A DNA stretch of 39,881 bases, from assembly GCA_013285805.1 (NCBI GenBank), contig JABDGY010000017.1, forward strand, positions 1-39,881, written 5' to 3'. Origin of the DNA: Bacteroidota bacterium (GTDB lineage Bacteria > Bacteroidota > Bacteroidia > JABEUT01). A program made the translations under genes and the position numbers. Every line of letters starts with the position of its first letter. The first letter of the stretch is position 1. This document shows positions 1-9,997 of this stretch, piece by piece. Below the pieces are notes generated by a model. That model was not told the DNA's origin and ran no database searches. It saw only the letters and a program-made list of their open reading frames with translations.

Positions 1-3000
1 CAGGAAGTCTCCTGAATTGTCGCGGGTAGGTGGCAGGTCGGGATTAAGATTATACAGCAGGTTATAATTATATCCACCCATGGTATATGTAGAAGTATAT
101 GCACTGCTGATAGTAACTGTCTGCGTATTTTTCTTTACCCATGGAATAAGTTTGGAGAGGCCTGAGTAAGTAATGTTCCAATTAGGGAATGGTATTGACG
201 GGAATGGATTAAGATTAACACGGTCGGCACTTTCGCCCGAATAAGCTGCAAGAAAAGCGGGTATAACAACTTGCTGCGAAAGCGGGCCATAACCATCATA
301 ATACCCTCCCAAAGGACCCGAAGAACCAGAACCTTTTGCAGAGCCTAAGCGTGTTGAAATAATGCTTCTGTAATCAAGGAAAGTATAGAATAGCCTTGTA
401 TCGCTTGCAGTATTGCCTTCAAATATGGTAGGTAACATAAAATAAGTCATACTGAAATTACCCGATTCTGTATATGTATTAATAACATAATGGTCTGCTC
501 CGTTAGCTAATACAGAATCATGTACATACATACTTGTATTCTTTGCAAATGTATGTGTAGCTGTAAGCTCAATTTTAAAATCAGGTATTGGCTCTAATGT
601 TACATGCCCGCTGTATGTAGTAGTATTAATAGTAGAAAGCGGAGTAAATATTGAGTCATTAGTTGTCAGCAATCTATTATTAAATACATCCTGGACAAAT
701 ATGGGCACAGTATATGTATTACCATCAAGTGTGGCCGGAATTCCCTTTTGTCTTCCGCCAAATACAAATGAAGGTCCCGGGGCCCAGCTGTCAATATTAT
801 CCATTCCGAAAAATGAAGGGGTGTACCTGAAACCGGGCAATACAATACCTTGTGTGTTACTGTATGTAAATGAAACATTCTTAACGGAGGTTAGTAAATA
901 TACAAACCACTTACCTGCATAAAAACTGGCTGGTTTTTTCGCTGTATCCGCTTTATCGGGCTGTTGTTGCTGCTGGTTTTTATTCATAGGGCCTACTCCT
1001 TTGCCGGGTGGTTGAGGCCCTTTCTGGTTCCCTTTCTGTTCCTGGAGGAATTTTTTCAGGAAAGGTATTTTATTATAGAACATTGTCATGTTCAGTTGCC
1101 CGTTAAGCGATTTGGTATTCGAGTTCTGTATAGTGGCTCCCAGGCTCTCCTCTGCAAATGGGGCATGCAGCCACTGGTACGAACTGCTGTAACGCGCGTT
1201 GACAGTAACAAAATCGAGAATCGGGATTTTATTTATGGGCACATCATAATTAATATTCATTTTCTGGTTGAAGTCGGTAGTCTCCTGCCTGTTAAGGAAA
1301 TAGTTTCTCCACACACTATCTTTTTGCTGACTGGTTGTAATGGGCACACCCGGCGGCTCATCAATCCGCGAACCATTGGTAGCTATGTACTCAAATTTCA
1401 GCGATTTTGTAATAGGGAAAGTAAGGCTGTAATTCCTTAGTACATTAAATGTTTTACTTACAGAAGTAGGTAACTGAAAATCAATTCCCGGTATATTATT
1501 CCGCAATTCAAATTCATTATACATCCTGTCAACATTGGCTGAAATACTTAATTTATCAGGCATAGGATAGAAATTGAAATCGCGTATAAGGGCCAGGTAC
1601 TTGCTCTTTTTAAAGAAGTCGGATTTTATAAGCGGCTGTATGGGCTTAGGATGGAAAGAATAATTATACGTCAGTCCTCCTTTATATGTTCGCGTTATGC
1701 TATGGTCTGTATTTATATCTTTTTTATCCTGTTCCGTAAAGGCATATAACGCCGACAGGTTTTCTATATCATAGAAGTGGCTCTTCTTGGCATTCTTCCC
1801 TTTATTTTTATGGACATTGGTAAAGTTTAAACTCTTGGTTTTGGTTATACCTATTGCTTCATTTCTTAAACTGTCCGCCGCTTCTTTGGGTAATGTATTT
1901 AATGCATCCTTCAATAAAATGTCAGGGTCCAGCGGGTTATATTCCGGTATTACAATCTGCTCTCCATAGCCCGCATACATGGGTACGCTTACATTCCATT
2001 TGGGTGGAAGCAATCTGCCCATTTCAAGATTAGTGGCAATATTAAATCCTTCATCTGTTTCACGGCTCAGATTACCAACCGTGGTTTCAAGGCTTCCGAA
2101 CCCGGGTGTGGAAAGGTTACCCGCAAGCGATAATGTGCCCCAATCGGCAAGTTTCACAGTGGCCCTGGTTATAGCAGCAATGCCTCCTTTTTCCGAGAAA
2201 TTGGTCATGCGTAATTCATCAAACCAGACTTCCGTACATTTCGGCTGCCCGTCATCGGTAGTGGCTGTGGCGGGTATCCGTTTCGGGTTTCGCACGCCCA
2301 GCATTATTACCTGCAGATTACTGATTGTTGGATTACCCACTACCGTAATATTATTATTTCCATCTTTAACAGTATAGGGCAACTCATACCCTAAAGTGTT
2401 ATTTCCCACGGCAGCATCACGAGCCAGTTTTGCGCTTTCCAGTTTTGAAAGCTGAATATCCATCTGGTTATTTGTGGGCCAAACAGTGGTCTGGTCATTC
2501 GCATTATTGGTATTGTAACTGCCCGGAGGAGTTACCTGCAACGGAATTTCATATTCATAGTAGTTGTTGGTAAAGTCGCTACCCAGGCGGATGAATGCTG
2601 TAACATCGCCTTGCTTCAGCGGGTGAGCAGGGTCGGCCGATTCGCAGTGAATAAACATATTCATATCCTTATAGGCGCGCAGGTCGAGCTGAACATTTTT
2701 ATATACACCGCGTGCGTCACCATCCTGCAGGTTGCAAAGCTGTAATGCCAGCGAGCCTTCGTTCATCTGCACAAGGTTGGCCGATTGCAGGTTGAGCTGC
2801 CTTTGTATACCCGGAGGTATAACATAACTTACAGGAGTACGGCTGGCATTTTCTTCCAGGTTAACTCCATACATATTAAATGTAGTGTTAATATCAGCCG
2901 GAATATATTCGCCCGGGGCGAGCAATGAACCATCGAATTTGCGCCAGTCATCGCGCACAAGTTCAAGTTTGGCAAAGCGGCACATGATAGGTTTATCGAA

Positions 3001-6000
3001 CCCTTTAAAATACATACGTATAAAACGTATTGATTTAAAATCGGCTATAGGGCCAACCTTACGAATAAAACTACTGATAGGGATTTTAAACTGGTACCAC
3101 CATACTTTTTTAGTATTCCCGTTAGGCAATGTTGCTGAAGTAGCCATGTATGCATTTGTAATATAGTTGTTACCTACGTTGGAAGAGTTTACATCTCTAG
3201 GGTCCATTTTAACCTGGTATTCATAATAGGTTTCATCAGTACTTAATGTATTATCCTGGTTAATATCTTCGGTATTAGGCAAGGTACTTTCAGTAGTAGG
3301 GTAATTACCCCCATTAGGGTTTTCACTACCATATTGTGCCTGTGTAGGCGAGTTTCCTTCAAGACCATTATACATCATATACCTTTGAAGCACATTGGTA
3401 TTTGCAGCGTCATAATCATCGCCACGGTAATAATGGTAATCATCAGCCGAAGGGTCATTAAATGCATTAGTGTATGCAGTATCTGTTGTGCTCTTTTCTT
3501 CCCTTCCGATACCCGCAATATATTTAGCAAAGAAAACTTGTTCCTGAGCATCACTTAATCCGTCAAGTCCCACGTCCTGGAAAGGGCGGGAGGTTACATC
3601 ATTATCAAATGCATTAACCAACGCAGGGTTTACAGCTACTCTTCCCCAATGTGATGTTGTATATGGATTATTAACATTGGCAGGATTAGCTGCATCGGTA
3701 GCATTAGTAGGTAACCCATTTTCAAAACTTTTTAACCCATCGGGTAAAACGTCTTCCGATACATCGCCTAAATCGAAATATAATGTTCCTGTTGAGTTTC
3801 CACCCTGGAGTATTGAAGCTGCTGAAGGATCACCGGTAAGGTCAGAGTTATAAGGGTCCATCATCCAGAATTCTATAAAACCAATATTATCTGTTTCAAA
3901 ATCTGTTTCCTGTATGGGGCGCATTATACCACCCCAACGTGTTGTAGGTTTATTAAGTGTACCATTTGTAGCTACCCCAGCCGAATAAATACTTCCGGTA
4001 TCGTAGTTATATGGGCCTCTCATACTCGGGAAGTAACCCACGTTAAGTACGGGAAGGTTAAGCGGGGTACCTGCAGGTGATTGCTCGTTCGGAAATATTT
4101 CCGTTTGCAATACCATCCGGGTAAAGTTATCCGACATTACATCTGTAGAAAGATTTGATGGTGTTGTCCCGCTGGTTTGCTGCTGGAATAAAGGATCTAC
4201 TACATACCAGCAAACTTTAGCCCTGTTAAAGCCTTCAATAGTACCTGAAGAATCAAGAGCAATATTATTCGCTTCAGGGAACATGCTTGCCTGGCCCTGG
4301 GGTATACTGGCAATTGACCATGAGTAAGGCTGCGAAATATCAATAAAACTTTCACTGCCTTCAAAGTTATCAAGGTATGCATTACCCGTTGAACCAATAT
4401 ACTTAGGGTGGCCGGGTATCATAGCTGCGACTTCGGAGCTGCTTGTAATTTCCGAGGGAGCCTTGGTATGAATAAATGGTAGCTTGTCAATAGCATCAGT
4501 AAGCCAGGGCGCCTGTACTTTAAAATCTCCGTTAAGGCCTACCATGGTATTTGAAACAGGCTCCTGTCCTATGCTCACAATTTGCGTTAAAGGGTGTTCG
4601 GTGTAGTTTACAACAGTTGCACCCAGGTTAGCGTTTTTCGAAAGCATATAATCAAAGTGCTGTCCGAAATAGGTTTTCGACTGTATGCTGAACAGTGCAT
4701 TATTTTCCAGCGATATTACAATTGGTGTTCCTGAACTTAAAAGACCCTGGTTGAGAATCTTCACACGCCCAAGCGTATAGTCTACCGAATAATCAACGTT
4801 TTCAGTCAGCTTTATTCCACCTGCTGTTACTAAAACAGAGCCCTGTGGCACGTTCATGGCGCCAAGTGATATATCTGAACCGGCAGAAGACTGGAAGCTA
4901 CCCCGCAACCAATACCTATCAAGGTTAGGCTCCTGCTGTGCCGCGACAAGAACCGAATCGTATAGCGCCGGGAAACAGAATTGCGGAGTAAGACTTGCGT
5001 CTCCTACGCTCGTAAGTTTATTTGCCAGGTAAGTATTAAAAGGTTGTACGCTTGGGAATATAACAAGCCCGTTAGCAGCATCAATAGTAACACCATTAAT
5101 AAAGTCGAATATTCCATCAGGCGAACGATCTCCGTTTATATCCAACTGGTCCAATCCCATATCTTCCAATAATAATTTACCCTCCAAATGGCCCTTAGGC
5201 AAATAAGGTATATCAACGCCAGTTGTAGGATTTGAATACCATACCTGCAGCATAAAATTCTGTGAATTAATCTGGTATGAACCCAATGAATAGATGTTTT
5301 TCATCATCAACTTCCACATAGGGGTTGTCGGGCTCACGTTGGTGCTCTTCAACATTTTTACTACAAGTTCATTCGTGGTTGGCACACCATCGGTCGAAAA
5401 CTGCCCCACCTGGTAGGTTTGGCCATTAATAGTATATTGATATGCCACTGCCAATACCTGGTCGTAATTCAAAGGCTGCTTTAATGTTATATACCCGAGT
5501 TTAGAATTCAATGTAAATTCCGAAGGTGATAACATGCGCGCAAGGTCAATCTTTTCAAAATCGGTTACCTGTGTCAAGCCGGATGAAATAAGCCCCGATA
5601 CTGCAGTGGTAGGTTTTGAAATAGCCGGGTAGCGAGACTCCAGGTAATTGGGGTTAAGCGAGTTTATTGAATCGAAAGGAGGCATAACCGTATCCTTAAC
5701 ACTATTAAATGCTGGCTCTATTGCTACCGGTCGGCCAGTGTAGGGTAAATGGGTAAGATAGCTCTTGCTTTCTCCTAAATCAGAAAGGGCAACAATATCA
5801 CGGGTATTTTGTGTGGCAGAACTTGTATTGGTTATCCACACTTCAATTTTAGTAATAGTTACACCTGAATTTATTATGGGTGGGGTTTTTAAAGCATTGT
5901 CATACTGATTATAAAAATACTGGGCCAGGAAGAAGTTCTGGTTGGCCTGGTACTGGTCAACCTTAATATTGAAATTACTGGTCTGTGCACCGTTCTGCAC

Positions 6001-6924
6001 GGTAATAGTTTTTTTATTGCCTTTTTCCTGTGCGTAAACAGTAGTAGAAGTTAATCTTCCGAACTGCGTTTTAAGTTTTACACCGAATAAGCTCTGGCTA
6101 CCCGTAATAAGTGTTCCGGGCAGGTTGAATGCAACATTACCCGCATCAATGCTTTTTATTATATCATCTTCATGTCCTGTAAACTGCAGCTTCATCTGGT
6201 TCTGGAAATCAAATGTGGCCTTGGTATTATAGCTGGTCGATAGTTTCATTTTATCGCCTATTTCACCCACCACGTTAAGCTGTATGTTTTCATCGAAGTT
6301 GAAGGTTGTCAAGCTTCGTTGCGCAACAGGCAGGGCTGGGTTCTCAATCTTGGAGTTATTGAATCCGAATGTCAATTCAGCCGAACCTTGCGGACGTATA
6401 TTCACAGTATTACTACCGAAAATGTCCTTAAACAAGGTTCCGCCAATATGTATAGGCGGTATGAGTCCTTTTTTTTGCTGCTCTTTGGCTGTAGTCTGCA
6501 CCTTCTGCTGGAAATATTTATGCTCCCCCTGCTGGCTCATATATTCCATAAACTGGTCCGAGTCCATTTCGGTTGGCATGCGGTAGTCCATATCACCAAT
6601 CTTCTGGTATATATCGTACTTACCCGTTTGGGGGTTATAAATAATGTCGGTTTTTATGTTCGAAGGGTTCGAAAGGCGCAATCCACCATCGGGCATATAA
6701 AGCGGCGGGGCATCAACTGATTGGTCGGTAAAAGGGTACGGGAGGGTTATTGCCTTGGTGGTATCTGTAGGGTTGTTTGGGGGGATAACAGGGGGAGTAT
6801 CAACACAATAAACAATTTTAAAATTAGGCAACAAGGAGCCCTTGCTTCTACCCTCACTTTTATTAAAGTGGAACAAAAGGGCTACCGTTACTAGGAGAGG
6901 TAGATATTTGTTTAATAATTTCAA
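1..6924 (-). CDS. sprA: SprA/Sov, T9SS outer-membrane translocon (3' end beyond window)
   Basis: This open frame runs off the left edge and shows 2308 codons without a stop. Flavobacterium SprA is about 2400 residues, so roughly the last hundred are missing. SprA forms the giant outer-membrane beta-barrel through which T9SS cargo leaves the periplasm. I recognise the family from an N-terminal block reading GGLRLSNPSNIK, then YDIYQKIGDMDYRMPTEM, then long stretches of alternating beta strands rich in Asn, Tyr and Thr, with the motif TEVWFDELRMTNF in the middle. The start chosen is TTG at 6924, because an in-frame TAA lies four codons upstream and this start gives a hydrophobic signal peptide (KLLNKYLPLLVTVALLF). 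The first in-frame ATG lies too far downstream. It follows ruvA and maeB on the same strand, an order I recall from other Bacteroidota. Three T9SS cargo genes elsewhere in the window fit an active system. Family call is firm; the start is less certain. Confidence 0.95.
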   Translation of the reverse strand, partial: MKLLNKYLPLLVTVALLFHFNKSEGRSKGSLLPNFKIVYCVDTPPVIPPNNPTDTTKAITLPYPFTDQSVDAPPLYMPDGGLRLSNPSNIKTDIIYNPQTGKYDIYQKIGDMDYRMPTEMDSDQFMEYMSQQGEHKYFQQKVQTTAKEQQKKGLIPPIHIGGTLFKDIFGSNTVNIRPQGSAELTFGFNNSKIENPALPVAQRSLTTFNFDENIQLNVVGEIGDKMKLSTSYNTKATFDFQNQMKLQFTGHEDDIIKSIDAGNVAFNLPGTLITGSQSLFGVKLKTQFGRLTSTTVYAQEKGNKKTITVQNGAQTSNFNIKVDQYQANQNFFLAQYFYNQYDNALKTPPIINSGVTITKIEVWITNTSSATQNTRDIVALSDLGESKSYLTHLPYTGRPVAIEPAFNSVKDTVMPPFDSINSLNPNYLESRYPAISKPTTAVSGLISSGLTQVTDFEKIDLARMLSPSEFTLNSKLGYITLKQPLNYDQVLAVAYQYTINGQTYQVGQFSTDGVPTTNELVVKMLKSTNVSPTTPMWKLMMKNIYSLGSYQINSQNFMLQVWYSNPTTGVDIPYLPKGHLEGKLLLEDMGLDQLDINGDRSPDGIFDFINGVTIDAANGLVIFPSVQPFNTYLANKLTSVGDASLTPQFCFPALYDSVLVAAQQEPNLDRYWLRGSFQSSAGSDISLGAMNVPQGSVLVTAGGIKLTENVDYSVDYTLGRVKILNQGLLSSGTPIVISLENNALFSIQSKTYFGQHFDYMLSKNANLGATVVNYTEHPLTQIVSIGQEPVSNTMVGLNGDFKVQAPWLTDAIDKLPFIHTKAPSEITSSSEVAAMIPGHPKYIGSTGNAYLDNFEGSESFIDISQPYSWSIASIPQGQASMFPEANNIALDSSGTIEGFNRAKVCWYVVDPLFQQQTSGTTPSNLSTDVMSDNFTRMVLQTEIFPNEQSPAGTPLNLPVLNVGYFPSMRGPYNYDTGSIYSAGVATNGTLNKPTTRWGGIMRPIQETDFETDNIGFIEFWMMDPYNSDLTGDPSAASILQGGNSTGTLYFDLGDVSEDVLPDGLKSFENGLPTNATDAANPANVNNPYTTSHWGRVAVNPALVNAFDNDVTSRPFQDVGLDGLSDAQEQVFFAKYIAGIGREEKSTTDTAYTNAFNDPSADDYHYYRGDDYDAANTNVLQRYMMYNGLEGNSPTQAQYGSENPNGGNYPTTESTLPNTEDINQDNTLSTDETYYEYQVKMDPRDVNSSNVGNNYITNAYMATSATLPNGNTKKVWWYQFKIPISSFIRKVGPIADFKSIRFIRMYFKGFDKPIMCRFAKLELVRDDWRKFDGSLLAPGEYIPADINTTFNMYGVNLEENASRTPVSYVIPPGIQRQLNLQSANLVQMNEGSLALQLCNLQDGDARGVYKNVQLDLRAYKDMNMFIHCESADPAHPLKQGDVTAFIRLGSDFTNNYYEYEIPLQVTPPGSYNTNNANDQTTVWPTNNQMDIQLSKLESAKLARDAAVGNNTLGYELPYTVKDGNNNITVVGNPTISNLQVIMLGVRNPKRIPATATTDDGQPKCTEVWFDELRMTNFSEKGGIAAITRATVKLADWGTLSLAGNLSTPGFGSLETTVGNLSRETDEGFNIATNLEMGRLLPPKWNVSVPMYAGYGEQIVIPEYNPLDPDILLKDALNTLPKEAADSLRNEAIGITKTKSLNFTNVHKNKGKNAKKSHFYDIENLSALYAFTEQDKKDINTDHSITRTYKGGLTYNYSFHPKPIQPLIKSDFFKKSKYLALIRDFNFYPMPDKLSISANVDRMYNEFELRNNIPGIDFQLPTSVSKTFNVLRNYSLTFPITKSLKFEYIATNGSRIDEPPGVPITTSQQKDSVWRNYFLNRQETTDFNQKMNINYDVPINKIPILDFVTVNARYSSSYQWLHAPFAEESLGATIQNSNTKSLNGQLNMTMFYNKIPFLKKFLQEQKGNQKGPQPPGKGVGPMNKNQQQQQPDKADTAKKPASFYAGKWFVYLLTSVKNVSFTYSNTQGIVLPGFRYTPSFFGMDNIDSWAPGPSFVFGGRQKGIPATLDGNTYTVPIFVQDVFNNRLLTTNDSIFTPLSTINTTTYSGHVTLEPIPDFKIELTATHTFAKNTSMYVHDSVLANGADHYVINTYTESGNFSMTYFMLPTIFEGNTASDTRLFYTFLDYRSIISTRLGSAKGSGSSGPLGGYYDGYGPLSQQVVIPAFLAAYSGESADRVNLNPFPSIPFPNWNITYSGLSKLIPWVKKNTQTVTISSAYTSTYTMGGYNYNLLYNLNPDLPPTRDNSGDFL

Positions 6925-7012
6925 CAGGCTCTTTTCTTATACTATAAAGAGTAGAAATGCTGCATCAAGAGTCGTTTATATGTTTATAATCAATAAAATT
7001 GGGGAGACGAAA

Positions 7013-7603
7013 TTAAAAATTTTTCAATACTCTTTTAACAAGCTCTTCCAGAGACGGGGTTTCTCCTTCTTCCTGAATGGTTTTATCAATTGCTTTTTCA
7101 GCGACATTTCTTGTATATCCGAGTACTTCAAGAGCATTTAACGCTTCCTGTTTCAGTTTATTGTGCGGGCTTATAATAGAGGTAGGGGCTATTCCAAAGC
7201 TTTCCTTGCCCATTTTGGTACGCAAATCGATAATTATACGCTGGGCCGATTTTTCTCCTATTCCCTTAATAGATTTCAGCCGGCTAACATCGCCATTCAC
7301 AATAGCCTGCTGAATTTCGGCCGGAGACATGGAAGACAGCATCATACGGGCCGTTACCTCACCTACCCCCGATACGCTTATAAGGTCGCGGAACATATGG
7401 CGTTCTGCTTCTTCGGCAAAGCCATATAATACATGGGCGTCTTCACGAATACTCAGGTGGGCATAGAGCTTACACTTGCCCCTGTCGGGCATTTTTGAAA
7501 AGGTATTAAGCGATATATTTAAAAGGTATCCTATACCGTTGCACTCCATTACAACGTATGCCGGATTTTTCTCTACTACTGTTCCCTCGAAGTATGCGTA
7601 CAT
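7013..7603 (-). CDS. ruvA: Holliday junction DNA helicase subunit RuvA
   Basis: RuvA binds four-way junctions as a tetramer and loads the RuvB motor for branch migration in recombination and repair, in the cytoplasm. The 196-residue length is normal. Residues 1-62 form the OB-fold (MYAYFEGTVVEKNPAYVV), followed by two helix-hairpin-helix motifs, SVSGVGEVTARMML and SIKGIGEKSAQRII, and a short C-terminal domain III from about residue 145 (LKQEALNALEVLGYTRNVAE) that contacts RuvB. The start is ATG. It lies 30 bases downstream of maeB and 88 bases upstream of sprA, all on the minus strand, so it probably belongs to the same transcription unit. No key element appears to be missing. Confidence 0.97.
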   Translation of the reverse strand: MYAYFEGTVVEKNPAYVVMECNGIGYLLNISLNTFSKMPDRGKCKLYAHLSIREDAHVLYGFAEEAERHMFRDLISVSGVGEVTARMMLSSMSPAEIQQAIVNGDVSRLKSIKGIGEKSAQRIIIDLRTKMGKESFGIAPTSIISPHNKLKQEALNALEVLGYTRNVAEKAIDKTIQEEGETPSLEELVKRVLKNF

Positions 7604-7633
7604 ATTAGCCTATAATGCCTAAAAGTAACAATT

Positions 7634-9904
7634 TTATTTGTTCCTCGCCTGGGCATCAACTACGGCTATAGTCACCATGTTCACTATTTCCCTTACCGAA
7701 CACCCCAACTGAAGTATATGTACGGGCTTTTTCATGCCCAGCAATATGGGGCCAATAGCCTCAAGGCCACCCATTTCCTGCATTATTTTATAGGCTATAT
7801 TACCGGAAACCAGGTTGGGGAATATAAGGGTGTTTACGCTCTTATTCGCAAGTTCCGAAAAAGGGAATTGCTCCTTCAAAAGGTCATTATTAAGGGCAAA
7901 GTTGGCCTGTATATCGCCATCTACTATCATTCCCGGGTATTTTTCATGCAAAATAGATACTGCTTTAGCCACTTTATCGGGTATTTCGCCCTTAACTGAG
8001 CCAAAGTTTGAATAGGAAAGCAGGGCAATACGCGGGGTAATATTGAATTGTTTAATGCTGTTGGCTGTAATAGCGGTTATATCTGCCAGGTCTTCAGCCG
8101 AAGGGTCAATATTCATGGTGGTGTCGGCGAAGAAGAACGGGCCCTGCTTGGAAAGCAATATGTACATACCGGCAACCCGGCGAACGTCGGGCGCAACTCC
8201 AATGGTTTCGAGCGCTGCTTTAATAGGGTCGGCATATTTGCGGGTAATACCCGATATCATAGCATCGGCTACACCGGTTTCCACCATCATAGCGCCAAAA
8301 AAGTTACGCTCCCTCATTATTTTACGCGCCTCAAACAGGGTATATCCCTTTCTTTTTCTTTTCTGGTAAAGTACATCGCCAAATGCATGGCGCCTTGCCT
8401 CTTCTTCCTGTGAACGGGGGTCAACTATAGGCACATCTTCAAGGTCAAGGTTATATTCTTCAATCAGCTTATTAATTTTCTTTTTATCACCCAGCAATAT
8501 AGGTTTGGCAATGCCTTCGTCTTTTACCTGCTGGGCGGCTTTTAAAATCTTGTAATGGTCGGCTTCAGCAAAAACCACGCGTTTAGGATTTTGTTTGGCT
8601 TTGGCAGTAATGCTCTTCAGCAGGTCGTTATCGAGGCCAAGGCGCTTAATAAGTTCCTGTTTGTATACTTCCCAGTCTTCAATATTACGCTGGGCCACAC
8701 CCGACTCAATAGCTGCCTTTGCCACAGCAGGTGGCACGGTAGAAATTAGGCGTGGGTCAATTGGTTTTGGTATAATATATTCCGGGCCGAACGATAAATT
8801 ACGCGAACCGTAAACAAGATTTACCGATTCAGGAACCGGTTCTTTGGCAAGGTTGGCAATAGCATAAACGGCGGCCATTTTCATGGCCTCGTTAATTTTA
8901 TTTGCTCGCACATCAAGCGCTCCACGAAAGATGAACGGAAAGCCCAGCACGTTATTCACCTGGTTAGGATAATCGGAACGGCCTGTAGCCATTATAACAT
9001 CTTTGCGGGCAGCCACAGCCTCAGGATACGATATTTCGGGCGTAGGGTTGGCAAGGGCAAAAACTATAGGTTTTTCTTTCATACCCATAAGCATTTCGGG
9101 TTGCACCACGTTACCTTTTGAAAGTCCTACAAATACATCGGCCCCCTTCATGCCATCGGCAAGGTCTTTCGCTTTTTTATCTGTAATGAAATATATTTTC
9201 TCTTCCGATAAGTCTTTACGGTCCTTATCAATAAGTCCCTTACTGTCGAACATCATTATATTCTCGCGCTTGGCACCCACGGCTATATACAGGTGAGCAC
9301 ATGATATTGCAGAAGCCCCCGCACCGTTTATCACAATCTTTACTTCATCAATTCTTTTGCCGGCAATTTCCAACGCATTAATGAGCGCCGCCGCCGATAT
9401 AATAGCAGTACCATGCTGGTCGTCGTGCATTAACGGAATATCAAGCTCTTCCTTTAGCCTCTTTTCAATTTCAAAACATTCAGGTGACTTAATATCTTCA
9501 AGGTTTATTCCTCCGAAAGTGGGCGCAATGGCCTTTACTGTTTGAATAAATAATTCGGGGTCGGTAGCATCAATTTCTATATCGAATACATCAATATCAG
9601 CAAAGATTTTAAATAATATTCCTTTCCCCTCCATAACTGGTTTAGCGGCTTCAGGGCCAATATTACCAAGGCCAAGCACGGCGGTGCCATTGCTTATTAC
9701 AGCCACCAGGTTTCCCTTTATGGTGTATTTGTAAACATCGTCCTTGTGTTCGGCTATTTTAAGGCAGGGTTCTGCCACGCCTGGAGAGTATGCCAATGAT
9801 AAATCGCGCTGCGAACTATGGGGCTTGGTAGGTATTACTTCTATCTTTCCGGGGCGGCCTTGTGAGTGATATTCAAGTGCGTCTTCTGTTTTAATCGTTG
9901 CCAT
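7634..9904 (-). CDS. maeB: NADP-dependent malic enzyme, MaeB type (malic enzyme + phosphotransacetylase-like domain)
   Basis: The enzyme decarboxylates malate oxidatively to pyruvate with reduction of NADP, supplying NADPH and pyruvate. At 756 residues it has the normal MaeB two-part layout. Residues 1 to about 400 are the malic enzyme part, with YSPGVAEPC, the [16 protein letters not shown] segment, the DDQHGTA catalytic motif and the dinucleotide-binding region [14 protein letters not shown]. From about residue 430 a phosphotransacetylase-like domain follows ([17 protein letters not shown] through [15 protein letters not shown]). In characterised MaeB proteins this second domain is usually regulatory, binding acetyl-CoA or similar effectors; that is family knowledge, not visible here. 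The start is ATG, with a Bacteroidota -7 element upstream. It heads the maeB-ruvA-sprA run. Confidence 0.96.
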   Translation of the reverse strand: MATIKTEDALEYHSQGRPGKIEVIPTKPHSSQRDLSLAYSPGVAEPCLKIAEHKDDVYKYTIKGNLVAVISNGTAVLGLGNIGPEAAKPVMEGKGILFKIFADIDVFDIEIDATDPELFIQTVKAIAPTFGGINLEDIKSPECFEIEKRLKEELDIPLMHDDQHGTAIISAAALINALEIAGKRIDEVKIVINGAGASAISCAHLYIAVGAKRENIMMFDSKGLIDKDRKDLSEEKIYFITDKKAKDLADGMKGADVFVGLSKGNVVQPEMLMGMKEKPIVFALANPTPEISYPEAVAARKDVIMATGRSDYPNQVNNVLGFPFIFRGALDVRANKINEAMKMAAVYAIANLAKEPVPESVNLVYGSRNLSFGPEYIIPKPIDPRLISTVPPAVAKAAIESGVAQRNIEDWEVYKQELIKRLGLDNDLLKSITAKAKQNPKRVVFAEADHYKILKAAQQVKDEGIAKPILLGDKKKINKLIEEYNLDLEDVPIVDPRSQEEEARRHAFGDVLYQKRKRKGYTLFEARKIMRERNFFGAMMVETGVADAMISGITRKYADPIKAALETIGVAPDVRRVAGMYILLSKQGPFFFADTTMNIDPSAEDLADITAITANSIKQFNITPRIALLSYSNFGSVKGEIPDKVAKAVSILHEKYPGMIVDGDIQANFALNNDLLKEQFPFSELANKSVNTLIFPNLVSGNIAYKIMQEMGGLEAIGPILLGMKKPVHILQLGCSVREIVNMVTIAVVDAQARNK

Positions 9905-9933
9905 AAAGCTTTATTATCGTTGTTAATGATTAA

Positions 9934-9941
9934 CAAATATA
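9934..9941 (-). promoter_or_regulatory. Bacteroidota-type -7 promoter element upstream of maeB
   Basis: On the minus strand this reads TATATTTG, an exact match to the TAnnTTTG consensus of the Bacteroidota housekeeping sigma factor, 29 bases upstream of the maeB ATG. I did not find a convincing -33 TTTG at the usual distance, so this is supported by the -7 box and position only. Confidence 0.45.
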
Positions 9942-9997
9942 GCAAAGAAGAGGAGTTTATGAAATGACCAAAGACATCACACTGAAATAGAGGTAAC

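Noticed and set aside
964-1440. Plus-strand open frame of 158 codons
   Set aside because: It is an antisense shadow of sprA, whose minus-strand frame is continuous through this region.
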